Source of the DNA: Ctena decussata
Taxonomy: Eukaryota; Mollusca; Bivalvia; Lucinida; Lucinidae
Reading direction: 5' to 3'
Assembly (NCBI GenBank): GCA_963989385.1
Contig: OZ022501.1
Location: 93,170,979 to 93,234,978, forward strand
DNA: 64,000 nt
Shown here one piece after another: positions 47,911-58,989 of the stretch (the first letter of the stretch is position 1; each line of letters begins with the position of its first letter). Under the pieces are notes generated by a model. The model was given only the letters and a program-made list of their open reading frames with translations. It ran no database searches and was not told where the DNA came from. A program made the position numbers and the translations under genes.

Positions 47911-48339
47911 AAGTATCATTGCATCAATTTCTCTTAAGGTCGCGATAAAAGTCCAGTTCGATGGACAAGTATAATTGCCATTATCGGGAAAGTCTTGAAA
48001 GAATAGTTGGCTGGATTTTGACCAAAGTGGTGTGTTCATTCTTGAATTAGTGTCTGTCAAGATGCACATTCATAATAATTAACGATTCCATAAACGCCAT
48101 AGAATTGATGTTTTGTACTCAGTGAGTGGTTTACGACCATTTGGACCTCTTACTCAATACGCTTGCTCAAGTTTATTAGAAAGGTAAAAGAGGAAAATTC
48201 TCAGGAACTGACACAGTTCAATTTCAGATGCTACCCAAGACACCATGTGGGAAAGAGACAAAACTAGTCATCCCCAAAAACAACACCAGCGGCAGCCATG
48301 TGAACAGCCATTACCCATATAGGTGGTCAACGGGCTTGC

Positions 48340-49050
48340 CTGAACATCTCAAACAATATATAAATAACAGGCAAAGCAACTAACAAAACATAAAGCAACC
48401 AAGAAGAACCAAAACAGAACTACCGCCTTGGGACGGCCAGTAATGAAATTACTGGGGTTGGGGGGGGGGGGGGGGGGGGTAACAGGTCAGTGGTCGACCA
48501 AATCCCGCCCTTTGTTCTGCATTGGTTCAGCAGATACTTAGTTGTTCGACCCAACAAAAACAACCATCACGCATACAACAGTCTTACAAAAAGCACCAAC
48601 CTTGACAATAAGAATAAATTACACGCAAAACGTTAAACATCTATGTTTACCTATTTTCAATTTAATAATGTCAGGGCTCCTTAACATAAGAAACCATAAA
48701 TCACAACAGTCAAAGCGACAAACAACATATGAAACAACTTAGAAGAACAAGAAAAGCAGTGCCATCTTGGAACGCCAGCAATGAAATTACGGGGGGGGGG
48801 GGGGGGCTTTACCAGTTTTCAGCGGAGCCCATGGTCCTACTTTTCTTCATAAGACACTTTGTTGTTCGGTTTGCGTGGAAGATTCCTAACTCGCAGGAAC
48901 ACAGAAATCAAAATTAAAAATAAGATAAAACAAACATTAAGACTCACAGAAATGGTAACATTGAAATTCTGGAGCAAAAGAAGCCTACCAATTAAACAAC
49001 GGTGGTCCGACCCAAGACGTCCCGTAATGGGTGTCAGGGGCCAAGGCTGT
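48340..49050 (+). repeat. Repeat module P, two tandem copies
   Basis: Copy 1 (about 48370-48540) and copy 2 (about 48720-49050) both contain an AAGAACAA/AAGAACCAAAA lead, a CCTTGGGACGGCCAGTAATG-type block (diverged in copy 2) and a poly-G run (48463-48479; 48792-48806). Copy 2 matches 4440-4800 along its length. Confidence 0.55.
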
Positions 49051-49374
49051 TGCTGACGACACATGTTTTCATGTCGCTGTCGAAAACCCGAACAAACCAT
49101 TTAAGCAAGAACTTATGATGAGTAACACGATGCAAGTTAACGAGATCGTTATTAAGATCTTATTTTCTCCAGCGACTAAGCCCAAATCTTCACGATCAAA
49201 ACAAAGGGTTGGCAACGCATTCACATACTGAGGTCCGTTAAATTTTAAATCGACATAATATCTTGAGACAGAATGTATGTATCGTTTATGCGACCTGTCC
49301 TTGAGTACAGTGGCATCGTAAGGAACAGCTGTAAATGTAACAGTGACAAGCAAGCTATTGATATAAATGTATCT

Positions 49375-49445
49375 ATACCAATTCTAGTTGCGACAGACAC
49401 GCGTTTCTGTATTTAACTTCTTCAGTGTCGCTAAATCCAAATATT
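49375..49445 (+). repeat. Repeat module U, copy B
   Basis: 'TTGCGACAGACACGCGTTTC' then 'CTTCAGTGTCGCTAAAT', as at 8925-9010. Confidence 0.45.
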
Positions 49446-49539
49446 TTAAAGTAACAAGTGCAAGTTGGGACACTACGAATTATAATATGGGCAACCAAAT
49501 TATGCAGTATTGTTAAACTCTATCGCGAAACGGGGTTCG

Positions 49540-49865
49540 CAACCCCCCCCCCCCCCCCCCACCCCCAGTAGTTATTACTGACAGTCCCAAGGCGTAACTT
49601 TTGTCGCAGTTGCATTTGTTTTATGTTCGGTGATGTTTAACTTATTATGTTTTCATTCTAACCCTTCTGTTTGTCTAAATTATTTAGTTCAGTAAAGGTA
49701 GTTGAGTTGCCACCTATTTGGGAAAGAGCGGCTGCCTCGGTTTATCACTTATATTTTATTGTTTGTTGAGATGTCTTTGTCAATCTTTTCCTTTGATGTT
49801 AGGGATAGGTTTTGGGATCTGATTCAGTCAGTTCCTGAGGTGTATTTACTCTTTAAATTCGAAAC
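49540..49865 (+). repeat. Repeat module S, copy B
   Basis: A poly-C run (49543-49560) is followed by 'CAGTAGTTATTACTGACAGT' and the conserved block to 'CTCTTTAAATTC'. The first 100 bases are the reverse complement of module P. The 182-codon frame at 49702-50250 crosses this repeat and the next; its hydrophobic stretch is not evidence of a gene. Confidence 0.55.
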
Positions 49866-49974
49866 GTTGAAACATCAACGAAATAAAGAAAACCGGCAAC
49901 GTTCTACAAAATATCAAACAAACTCCAATTCCACCTTTATTCTTAGTTGGCTTGTGCCTTGCAATCTTATTTTT

Positions 49975-50170
49975 TTTCATCTAGGTCTGTTTTTTTTTAT
50001 TTCACGATTGTTTACATTAGTTACCTTACTCATGGTGGTCATTCTTACCATTCTCTTCTTGACTGAAGTTTCTTCCCGCAAGGAGGCGGTTCATGAAATT
50101 TTAGTGGTACGCGACCCCAAGATTGGGCGAACAATAACTCTGTTTTGTTTGAACAATGCAATTCACCAAT
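49975..50170 (+). repeat. Repeat module V, copy 1
   Basis: It matches 61080-61262: 'TTTCATCTAGGTCTGTT', 'TTGTTTACATTAGTTACCT', 'TTTAGTGGTA' and 'CCCCAAGATTG'. The reading frame is not kept between copies because of indels. Confidence 0.5.
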
Positions 50171-50940
50171 GCACTGCCTTAACGAATAAATTACACCCAT
50201 CTACGTCACCAGGTCTTGTTCGATTTTCTCCATTTTCCAGTAAACGTTAGTTACAAGTGGCTGCTCCGATTTGTCAAATGAGGAAAACGAAACAGGTTTT
50301 GGTGCCATTTAAACGTTTCATCACTTTAACACGGGCTCCAACATAACGTATACTAATGTTTACAGATGAAACACGTTGGCTCTGTCCTCAGTTGTTGCTT
50401 TAGAAAACTCTTGCATAACTACGAAGCGGAAATAGAATGGTTTTCGCGTGTGATTTTGCATCGCGACACTCACACAGGTAAATGATGTATACGTGTCAGA
50501 GTGATGCAAATTGTCTTAAATCGTATAAGTCCGGGCTTGGCGGATTGTTGCATTCTCTCGACCTGTCTTTCCAGCTGCTTTCGTTCTCTACGTCTGTTCT
50601 ATCTATGTACCTTTCTCTGCTTCGGTCTCTCTTATCTTAGCTTGCTCACACCTTTTTGACTTTCACTAGGTTATATTTCTTTCTTTTTTCATTATCATAT
50701 GTTGTTTACAACATTTTTATCAATTACTTTTGAAGCAAATCTAAACCAGAACAGTTGTTTTCAATGTCACTCATTTTAGGGTCTCCATGTTATAATTGCC
50801 ATAAGCATTATTCTTGTTTTCTGATCCTATATTATATTGATTTAATATATATGTACGTATGTCAATTTTTCTACCAAGATTTTCAAACCATTTCCTTGGG
50901 TTACCCATGACTTATTCACGACAATGTGAGTGTTTGTGTC
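50171..50940. other. No gene recognised
   Basis: Non-coding sequence in the last intron of the LRR gene; nothing shared with other parts of the window was seen. Confidence 0.4.
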
Positions 50941-50944
50941 TTAT

Positions 50945-51150
50945 AAAAATGGACCGGGTGCTCGATTTTGAATCAGAAGTCTGAGGGTTCTAATTCCCGT
51001 TGGACCAGCCGAGACAAAAAAAATCCGTCAGCCAAGCAATAAATGGGTCCCTTTTTCGAATCAGGAAACGATAAAGGCAGCGAAAAGAAAGTGCTTGGCT
51101 CCACTTTTCATTTCTTTGGCCAACTTACGGAGGGCCTCTAACACCCACTA
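50945..51150 (+). mobile_element. tRNA-derived SINE, degenerate
   Basis: The body shares 'AATAAATGGGTCCCTTTTTC'-type sequence, 'GAATCAGGAAACGATAAAGG' and 'CAGCGAAA' with the SINE at 11692-11978. The head is a decayed tRNA with a B-box relic (GGGTTCTAATTCCCG). Confidence 0.55.
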
Positions 51151-51217
51151 TTTTAGTGTTTTTATGGGTTGCGTTTCGTGATAGTGATCTATATAGAGGA
51201 TCTTACATGAGTGTTCA

Positions 51218-51323
51218 TGTATTATTGAATTTATTAAACGAGTTGGGGAAAATAATAAGATGCGAGGCTTTGCCGAGCATCTTATCGGTTTTCCCCAACG
51301 AGTTTAATAAATTCAATAATACA
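51218..51323. repeat. 106-bp long hairpin
   Basis: The outer arms TGTATTATTGAATTTATTAA and TTAATAAATTCAATAATACA are perfect. Inner pairs GTTGGGGAAAA/TTTTCCCCAAC and AGATGC/GCATCT enclose GAGGCTTTGCCGA. This is probably the end or centre of a foldback element; boundaries beyond the hairpin are unknown. Confidence 0.75.
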
Positions 51324-51942
51324 GGAGCACGAATGCAAGATTCTAATTATCATATGACACTAAAATCGCATTTTATCAGCAAAATTTGCACTAAAACGTC
51401 ACTATTTTGCCATTAGAAAACGCGACGTTTTTATGGACGTCAGTGTATAACGTTACGACGCAATTTGCATATTTAATCCACTAGTGGATTATCGCATTTA
51501 ATGCATGTTTTATTACACTCTCAGAGGCGACGTTATATGATAAATTAGTTTTGCCATAGTGACAAAAGGCTGTTATAGCAATGTAAAAAAATTATGTTAA
51601 GGAATTGTTACAAATAAGTTCCACATTCCATCCACGATTCCCGCGAAACTAATTGTATCGTGGGCATAGAACATAAAAGACTAGGTCCAATCCTTTCTTT
51701 ATGTTGCCTTTTGTCGTTTCCTGATTCAAGTCAGGTACCTACTTTAGGATGGGTTGAAAACATTCAGTTTCGGATGGGTTTGATTTGGTGAGTTAGCTTT
51801 TCTCTAGCATACTACATGTTTTATTAACTGTCGATTTGTCATCTAATGTCAGAATACAATGAACTTTCAAAGCATCTCAAGTTCAAAAGCGTTTGATCAG
51901 AAGTCTTTAAACAGTGCAATTAAATGTCTGAGCTATTTTCAG

Positions 51943-52048
51943 CATCGATCGAGTGGACGTCATTGAAGAGGACAGACATGATCCAAATCGCCAGAGACAA
52001 AATAGATCAGGCTCTAATTCAAGCCCAGGTCTTCAACCAAATGTGTAA
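51943..52048 (+). CDS. LRR membrane protein, exon 5: cytoplasmic tail and stop
   Basis: After the acceptor GCTATTTTCAG the segment supplies the one base needed to finish the AG left by exon 4 (Ser). It then reads IDRVDVIEEDRHDPNRQR followed by QNRSGSNSSPGLQPNV and TAA at 52046-52048. The translation is polar and charged, as expected for a cytoplasmic tail, and the open frame ends in a stop with no further donor needed. No ITIM, TIR or other signalling motif is obvious. The phase match and composition are the evidence. Confidence 0.6.
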
Positions 52049-52689
52049 GAGTTAAATCTACAAGTAATGCTTCGGATATTTAATGCCCGTCTGCAATCGG
52101 AGACCATGACCTTTCTGAATGGTGCACGTTAGGATACCAAATAGACGTTTCGCCTCTTTTCTGATATTCTGGATAATGTTAAGATGATGCTTGGTACCAG
52201 TTTTAAAGGTAAAACTTTGAACAGAAAACTTTGAACGAAACATATCATGTAAAGGAAACGTCACTTTACTCGTCGACATGCATTTCAAGCATTAAAGATT
52301 GTCTTCAGCACATCCAAGTTTTAATTTCGGGTTTCCTTTGTCGGTCAGTATAGTTTCGAATTGCTAAGTGGTTACAATGCTAGAAATACCAGAGATTAAT
52401 TTGAATCCCCAGCCTATTTAATAAGACGCTACATCGAAACTGGGACACAGCGTTTTATGTTACAGAATTCTTGGTCACCACAATTTCAGTTTTTATATCA
52501 GTCATCATAGAAAATCATGCTAGTTTCATGATTCAGATGATGTAGACCTTAGCAGTGTGCTTAACAGTCTTAAACTCCTATGCCTTTGTCTTTAAGTTGC
52601 AAAAAATCTCAGACAGCAGAGCCAGATTTTCAAGTGAACTTTGTGTTTTATTTATCCATATATGTATTTATTCATAAAAAACTACAAAA

Positions 52690-52716
52690 AATAAAAAGAA
52701 ACTACAAAATAATAAA
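52690..52716 (+). terminator. Possible poly(A) signals of the LRR gene
   Basis: AATAAA occurs at 52690 and 52711, about 640 bases after the stop codon and just before element E copy 3. AT-rich DNA yields such hexamers often, so the call is tentative. Confidence 0.3.
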
Positions 52717-52730
52717 CAAAAAAAGCTTAA

Positions 52731-53592
52731 GGTGGTGATAATCACTGATTTGGGGCAAAGACAAAAATCTGCATAAAACACTCAAAATACCACAGATCTT
52801 TCAAAAACTTAGCATATGCCTTCTTTATGTTGTTTCTGACAATGCAGACTCCCAAAATGCAGCATTTGTTAATGCTAAAAAGTGTTTTATAAAGAAAGAT
52901 CAAAGGGTAATTTTGTGCGCAATAATCTGAAAAAAATAATATTGTTATTGAAAATATACTTAGTGCTGAGAGTTCCTTGTTGCATAATGGAGAGCGAGCT
53001 AGCAAATATTTTTTCAAACTCTTTTACACATTATCAGGTTGAGCAGATGAAAAAAGATGAGGTCTGTGTCCATTTTTTTTATTGTCAAAACACACAGGTG
53101 AAACAGATGAGACTATTTTAACAAGGTTGACAATTTCATCTACACACCAGTGATCATGTAAGTAATGTATTATTTATACTGTAGGTGTTACATAGGTATG
53201 CTTGCCTACCCTATATTTAATAAATGCATCCAGTGTACATTACCTTGTACATGGTTGAACATTTGAGAAAAAGCTACCGTTTTCATCTGGTCTACATAAC
53301 AATTTGAGAAAGAGTTGGAATAAATAATTGCTAGGTCGCTCTTCATTATGCAATAACGCATCTTCAGTACTACGTAAATTTTCAATAACGATGTTAATTT
53401 TTTTTATTATTGCGCAGAAAACTACCCTTTGATCTTTCCTTATAAAAACACTTTTTTAAGCAGCATGTACGTCTATTTTGTATTATTCTTAACTCTAAAG
53501 AACAACAAAAATAAGAAGTCTGCTAACTTTCAGGGAGATACCTTATTTTTATGGTTTTATGCAGATTTTTACATTTACCATAAATCACCACC
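52731..53592. mobile_element. Element E, copy 3: TTAA-flanked long palindrome, best preserved
   Basis: The ends are TTAA-GGTGGTGATAATCACTG (TTAA 52727-52730) and AAATCACCACC-TTAA (TTAA 53593-53596). The arms of about 300 bp are inverted relatives ('GATCAAAGGGTAATTTTGTG' against 'CTACCCTTTGATCTTTCCTT'). The unpaired middle (about 53050-53290) matches the middle of copy 1. It encodes no protein. Confidence 0.75.
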
Positions 53593-53596
53593 TTAA

Positions 53597-54290
53597 AAGC
53601 AAACAGACAGACAGGAACGAGAATGATGAACACTTTGGGAATATATTTTAATGGCTGTCTAAATACACGTACTTTTGGTGACATTGAACTCTTTCTCATT
53701 ATGAAATATCAGGGATATTTTGCTAGAAACCTAGGTAATGTTCTAGCAAGGAATGTAATATTGTCTGTTAGTTATAGGAGGTTTGGAGAGGGCTCAAAAA
53801 GAAAAGGTTCACCGATGATGTTAGCTGTGATAGCTTTCTTTGACTGTTTAACAGTTTGACTGTACCGTTGCAGATACTGAAGTGCACTGCATGTCTGCAT
53901 ACCCGGGCTTTCCGGTGTCTTTATTGTTGTCATGAACTGTATAAGAACCCCAATGAATAAATCAATAGAAACGGGAAGGCGTGTCCGGTCATGGTGATAT
54001 AAGAATAGTCTTGGACATTGCTTATCGCACATGCCATAAAGCAATGTTTTTCTTGACGCACATCAGCTGATGTAAGAAAGTAGAACAGAAGAAACAGGAA
54101 GAATATGGTTCCAGAAGAGGATTTCATGGGAAAATGTTAGATATAATTATTGTTAGATGACAAGACATTATTTTTTCGCTACGTAATCATCATCCATAAA
54201 GGAGCATCTGTATTATCGTCTCATTTGAACAAGTTCTCTTTTACGTTCTTTTTTTTTCTTAAGCCATTGTACGGAGACAAATCCAGACCT
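53597..54290. other. No gene recognised
   Basis: Frames at 53623-53859 (+) and 53772-54127 (-) overlap each other on opposite strands and show no family features. Confidence 0.4.
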
Positions 54291-54540
54291 GGGGCCGTAT
54301 TCATAAAGCCACTTAAGTCGTTGCTATGCGGTTGCTAAGGCTAAATATCTATAAAGGAGATTCCCTACAACTATGAAATTTGGTCTGGAGGAACAGTCCA
54401 TGAAATTTGGTCTGGAGGAACAGTCTTACAAAGACTGTTCCTCCAGAACAAATTTCATAGTTGTAGGAAATCTCTTTCAAAGAAATTTAGCCTGAGCAAC
54501 AGCATAGCAACCACTTAAGTCGTTTTATGAATATGGTCCC
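54291..54540. mobile_element. Palindromic MITE M1, copy 2, with an internal duplication
   Basis: The ends GGGGCCGTATTCATAAAG and TTTATGAATATGGTCCC match copies 1 and 3. About 30 bases (ATGAAATTTGGTCTGGAGGA region) are present twice in a row at 54373-54430, which lengthens one arm only. Confidence 0.85.
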
Positions 54541-54647
54541 AGTTCTTCAGGTAATATGCATTTGATCTGAACTAAGTACTTCTGTCTCAATTCTTACAGT
54601 TTTTACGGTAGCTATTGCGCAGCTTTTAGATATATGTACATAATAAA

Positions 54648-54879
54648 TCAGCCGCGACACGAGAAAACTAACAAAGTAATTGTGCGCCCAGCGCAGACTC
54701 AGATCAGCCTGGGCATCCGCCCAGTCTGATCAGAGTCTTCACTGTCCCCATGGAGGTAGCTACGACCCTAAGCTACCCTTTAAGCGCATAAGTCTGATCA
54801 GACTGGGCGGATGCCAAGGTTGATCAGAGTCTACGCTGGGCGCACAACCGCTTCATTGGTTTTCTCGTGTCTCGGCTCA
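54648..54879. mobile_element. MITE family T, copy 2
   Basis: The ends GCCGCGACACGAGAAAAC and GTTTTCTCGTGTCTCGGC-like are inverted. The interior has 'CTGATCAGACTGGGCGGATG' and 'CCATGGAGGTAGCTACGACC'. Homologous to 8480-8717 and 63887-64000. Confidence 0.8.
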
Positions 54880-54989
54880 AATTGTTCTGTTTCCCTGCAG
54901 CTGCAGTTTTACTGAAATGAATGAATCTGTGCATCGATTTTACAGCATATTCAACGGTATTTCATTCTCATCATGTCGATCTGAGGAAA

Positions 54990-55110
54990 ATGGTGAAAAA
55001 TTCAAAGGCAAATGAAATTTTTGACCAGAGTCGACATCGAACCCATGACCTCTGTACTGATAACTCCTAGACATCAGCATAGTGTAACCCAGGTGGAACA
55101 GAAAGCACTT
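54990..55110 (-). repeat. tRNA-like relic
   Basis: The minus strand has GGGTTCGATGTCGACTC, a B-box relic, beside a plausible anticodon-arm region. From here to 55399 nothing else is recognised. Confidence 0.35.
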
Positions 55111-55399
55111 TGTTTTAACAATGCTTTGAGAAAAATGCTTTGAAGATGTTTAATTTCTAAGAAGGACTGGTGGTATTAATGTCACAGTCGATTATAATAT
55201 AAGCTTGTCCATAGAAATGAAGTCTGAACTGAGTCTAGGACGTTGCTAAGAACATCCCGCACATAAGTGAAGTCTGATCAGCTTTTTGTTTACAGCATCG
55301 CTTAATGCATTTCAATATTTGCTTTAAAAAAGGCTTGGCTTTGTTTTTGCTTTTTCTTCTGGTGTCGGGATTACACGGTTTTCTCGATCAGTTTTCAAA

Positions 55400-57019
55400 A
55401 CAAGAGGTCTATGATGGACCTAAATCGCTCACCTGAGTTATGATGAAATAACATGGAAGATCATCGATTTGATGATAGTTTCAATTGGAGCAGTTTTGCA
55501 CTTTCTAATCTATATACTGACAAAGTTTCATGAAGATTGGATCAAAACTGTGCCCTCTAGACTGTACACAATGATTTTCGAAGATCTGACCTGGCGATCT
55601 AGTTTTTTGATCAGTCATTATTCAGTTTCAAACTTGGCCCACATTTCATGAAGATAAACATTCTGACAAAGTTTCATGAAGATTCAATGCAAAATAAAGC
55701 CACAATTGTGTACACAAGGTTTTTTTCTATGATTTGACCTAGTGACCTAGTTTCTGACCTGACAAGACCCAGTTTCAAACTTGGTCTAGATTTAATTAAG
55801 ATAATCATTCTCACAAAGTTTCATGACAGTTGAACCAAAACTGTGCCCTCTAGAGTATCAACAATGTTTTTCTAAGGTTTGACCTAGTAACCTAGTTTTT
55901 GATCCAACATGACCCAGTTGCACCCTTGGTCTAGATTTGTTGGAGATAAACATTTTGACAAAGTTCATGAAGATTGGAACATAACTGTGCCCTCTAGAGC
56001 ATTCACATGGTTTTTCTAAGATCTGACCTAGTGACCTAGTTTTTAACCTGACATGGCCCAGTTTCAAACCTGGTCTAGATTTCATAGAGATAAGCATTCT
56101 GACAAAGTTTCATGAAGATTGGATCATAACTGTGCCCGCTAGAGTGTACACAAGGTTTTTCTAAGATCTGACCTAGTGACCTAGTTTTTGACCCCACATG
56201 ACTCAGTTTCAAGCTTGGCCTAGATTGTATAAGGATAAACATACTGACAAAGTTTCATGAAGATTGGATCATAACTGTGTCCTCCATAGTGTACACAAGG
56301 TTTTTCTAAGATTTGACCTAGTGACCTAGTTTTTGACCTCACATGACCTAGTTTCAATTTTGGTCTAGATTTTACTCAGATAAACATTCTAACAAAGTTT
56401 CATGATGATTGGATCATAACTGTGCCCTCTGTGTCATTCTAAGATTTATTTCTATTTTTAGCTCTGGCGGCCATTTTGTTCATCGGAGTGGAACCGTTTT
56501 AGCAATTTTGGTTCAGAGCCATTAGTCAAACATTTCTGTGAAATTATTTTGAAATCGAGCCATTGGCTTCAGAGGAGATGTCTTTTAAAGGTTTTTCTAT
56601 TTTTAGATTTCTATTTTTAGCTCTGGCGGCCATTTTGTTCAGCGGAGTGGAACCGTTTTAGCAATTTTGGTTCAGGGTCATAAGTCAAACATTTCTGTGA
56701 AATTATTTTGAAATCGAGCAATTGGCTTCAGAGAAGATGTCGTTTAAAGGTTTTTCTATTTTTAGCTCTGGCGGCCATTTTGTTTAGCGGAGCGGAACCA
56801 TTTTAGCAATTTTGGTTCAGGGCTATAACAGAAACATTTGTGTGAAATTATTTTAGAATTGGCCCACTGGTCTAGGAGGAGATGTAGTTTGAAGAAATTG
56901 TTGACGGACGGACGGACAGACGGACGGACGGACGGACGGACAGACGGACGGACGACGGACGACGGACAAATATCGATCACAATAGCTCACCTTGAGCACT
57001 TCGTGCTCAGGTGAGCTAA
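55400..57019 (+). mobile_element. Tandem-unit element K5, complete
   Basis: It opens with ACAAGAGGTCTATGATGG and 'TCGCTCACCTGAG'. About six units of ~145 bp follow ('GACCTAGTGACCTAGTTTTT', 'AAAGTTTCATGAAGATTGGA', 'ATAACTGTGCCCTCTAGAG'), then three units of ~145 bp of a second kind ('CTCTGGCGGCCATTTTGTT'). A (GGAC)n tract (56905-56966) comes next, and a terminal hairpin (GCTCACCTTGAGCACTTCGT then GCTCAGGTGAGC) ends in TAA. All parts of the K architecture are present. Frames rich in SVRPSVRP on the minus strand are read-through of the GGAC tract. Confidence 0.85.
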
Positions 57020-57169
57020 AAAGCCATTTGAGGGAGAGGAATCCTATAAGCATTTTGCTTTCATTCCAATCCCATTAACTATTTTTTGTGTATATCTTAT
57101 GTTGCATGTGAGAGAAATTATGAATAAAATATGTTTAAACTAAAAAAAGCCATTTCAGGGTTCAATTCT

Positions 57170-57392
57170 GGGGCCGTATTCATAAAGCCACTTAAGTCGT
57201 TGCTATGCGGTTGCTAAGGCTAAATATCTATAAAGGAGATTCCCTACAACTATGAAATTTGGTCTGGAGGAACAGTCTTTGTAAGACTGTTCCTCCAGAG
57301 CAAATTTCATAGTTGTAGGGAATCTCCTTCAAAGAAATTTAGCCTTAGCAACAGCATAGCAACCACTTAAGTCGTTTTATGAATACGGCCCC
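57170..57392. mobile_element. Palindromic MITE M1, copy 3
   Basis: A 223-bp palindrome with the same ends and centre as copies 1 and 2. It is nearly identical to copy 2 outside that copy's internal duplication. Confidence 0.85.
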
Positions 57393-58304
57393 CGATATTG
57401 TAACTGATCTCATGTCTCTGGAGATGACTTTATTATAAGCGTTTCGCTTACGTTAGAAATTGTACTATGTTATATTGTACTTTTCTTGTAATTATGTAAT
57501 TTACACTGAATAAATATTCTTTAAACCAAAAAATTAAAAAGATAGCCAATAACCAGGAATAAATACGATCGAATCCCACATCCCTCCCTCAAAACCGAAA
57601 GGGAAATAGGCAGACACAAAATGACAAAAGCTCATGAAAGACATGCACGGTAAACCAAATGAACAGCCCTTTCCCAAACAGGTGGCCTTTCAGCTACACT
57701 AATTGAAAAGAGTAGCAACATCTATTTGTAGCCTTTTTATCATTTTGAATCAGATAACAAGTGAAAACAGAAGGCAGAGTGGGCAGTTACTTAGGTGACC
57801 ATGTTGCTTGCGACCATAGACACAGGGGAATAACAACGTGTAACATTGAGGAACCAAAACAGAAGTACCGCCTTGGAATGGTCAGTTTACTTGGTGTGTC
57901 TCATTAGCTTCACTGGACCTAAACCCTTGCCCTCTGCCTTTGCAGTGGTTTGAAACATTTGTTAAGCAGTTTGGTCTGCATGAGAGTTTCCTTACCCATC
58001 AATGAATCATCACAGGGAACAACCAAACACGGATAAGACCTATGTTGAATCAGAGAGAAGGACTCGACAGCAAACAGTGTATTTGGACACCGGCAGATCG
58101 TCTGAGTATCAAACAACACCACTGAAATCATCAATCACGGTCTCCCTGCCTGTCTGAATAAGTATAATCCCCGGAGGACCTACTCTTTCTGAGTACTGCT
58201 ACTGCAATCTAAACTTCCGCATAAAGAATCGGGTATTTTCCTGCGACGTTCTTTCTAAATTACAATAAACCCATGTAAATCAAAAGACATTCAAGAAAAT
58301 ACGT
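57393..58304. other. Mostly unassigned; short module P match
   Basis: 'GAACCAAAACAGAAGTACCG' and 'CCTTGGAATGGTCAGTTTAC' at about 57850-57895 match module P. The rest holds no recognisable gene or repeat. Confidence 0.4.
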
Positions 58305-58400
58305 ATTTGTCATTGGTATAAGGTGCAGATATAAAAAAAAATCTGTCCCTCGATACGGATTGTTCTGTTCACACCTAGCTTACATGAAGTACACTTATAA
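58305..58400. repeat. Decayed relative of the 59212-59395 MITE
   Basis: 'GTATTTGTCATTGGTATAAG', 'GGTGCAGATA', 'AATCTGTC' and, at the other end, 'TTCACACCTAGCTTACATGA' parallel the inverted ends of the element at 59212, with most of the interior gone. Confidence 0.45.
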
Positions 58401-58491
58401 TATTCAAAAGCGAGTTCAGGTTAATTCGGTGACGATGTCAGGCCATCTAATCCAAAGACTGCTATTAAAGTGTTTGCCATTCAACACACTT

Positions 58492-58700
58492 CTGTTGTAA
58501 CCCTTCTGTAGGTCTAAATTATTTAGTTCAGTGAAGATAGCTGAGTTGCCACCTATTTGGGAAAGAGCTGCTGACTCGGCTTATCACTTGTAATTTATTG
58601 TTTGTTGGGATGTCTTTGTAAATCTTTCCCTTTGATGTTGGGGATAGGGTTTGGGATCTGATTCAGTCAGTTCCTGAAGTGTAGTTACTCTTTAAATTTT
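58492..58700 (+). repeat. Repeat module S, copy C
   Basis: 'TTCTGTTGTAACCCTTCTGT' through 'GATCTGATTCAGTCAGTTCC' matches copies A and B. It retains the ~46 bp missing from copy A. Confidence 0.6.
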
Positions 58701-58989
58701 TACAGTAGTATCATACTAAACTTACAATAAAATTATGCCTTGCATGTGTTTCTATTTGACTTCTAATTGCTTTCTTTTTATCAGGTAATTTTCATTGACT
58801 TTCATTGCCGAGTCTAATAAAATCATGAAACATTACCGTTTTATGGTTGAATCTCGTTTTCTTGCACACTAGATAAGGATATCCGCGTGCTTCCCCTATA
58901 CCTACAAATCTTATCTCACCCATGTTATCTCAACCCGGGACCGGATAAAAATCACGAGTAGTTAATGTATTGGTTGTATAGGAGCTCAC

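Larger units (their letters stand above)
22133..52048 (+). other. Gene: LRR single-pass membrane protein (five exons found, about 30 kb)
   Basis: Proposed coding exons are 22133-22342, 24842-25406, 41220-41344, an unresolved small exon, 44691-44862 and 51943-52048. The product would be about 400 residues: signal peptide, N-terminal Cys region, LRRs, LRR C-terminal cap, Ser/Thr-rich stalk, one transmembrane helix, and a short polar tail. Proteins of this layout are typically cell-surface recognition or adhesion receptors. No TIR, death or kinase domain is visible in the tail, so a Toll-type signalling role is not supported. Phases are 0 (exon 1/2), 1 (exon 2/3) and 2 (exon 4/5). The 3/4 junction needs an extra 3n+1-base exon. 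The first ATG is chosen because it directly precedes the signal peptide. All introns are loaded with repeats. Confidence 0.7.

Noticed and set aside
49702..50250. 182-codon frame with a hydrophobic stretch resembling a membrane protein
   Set aside because: It spans repeat modules S and V. The related copies at 58492 and 61080 do not keep the frame.
22133..52048. Lamprey VLR-type or Toll-like receptor identity for the LRR gene
   Set aside because: LRR cap similarity is general to extracellular LRR proteins. No TIR domain, no flanking LRR cassettes and no GPI-type C-terminus were found, so no gene symbol is given.
55400..56440. CRISPR-like array of regular repeats
   Set aside because: Units are about 145 bp, contiguous and diverged, with no short repeat/spacer alternation. 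The context is an animal intron and transposon landscape.
56762..57053. Two minus-strand frames rich in SVRPSVRP
   Set aside because: They are translations of the (GGAC)n tract of element K5. The same applies to 12814-13143 in K1.
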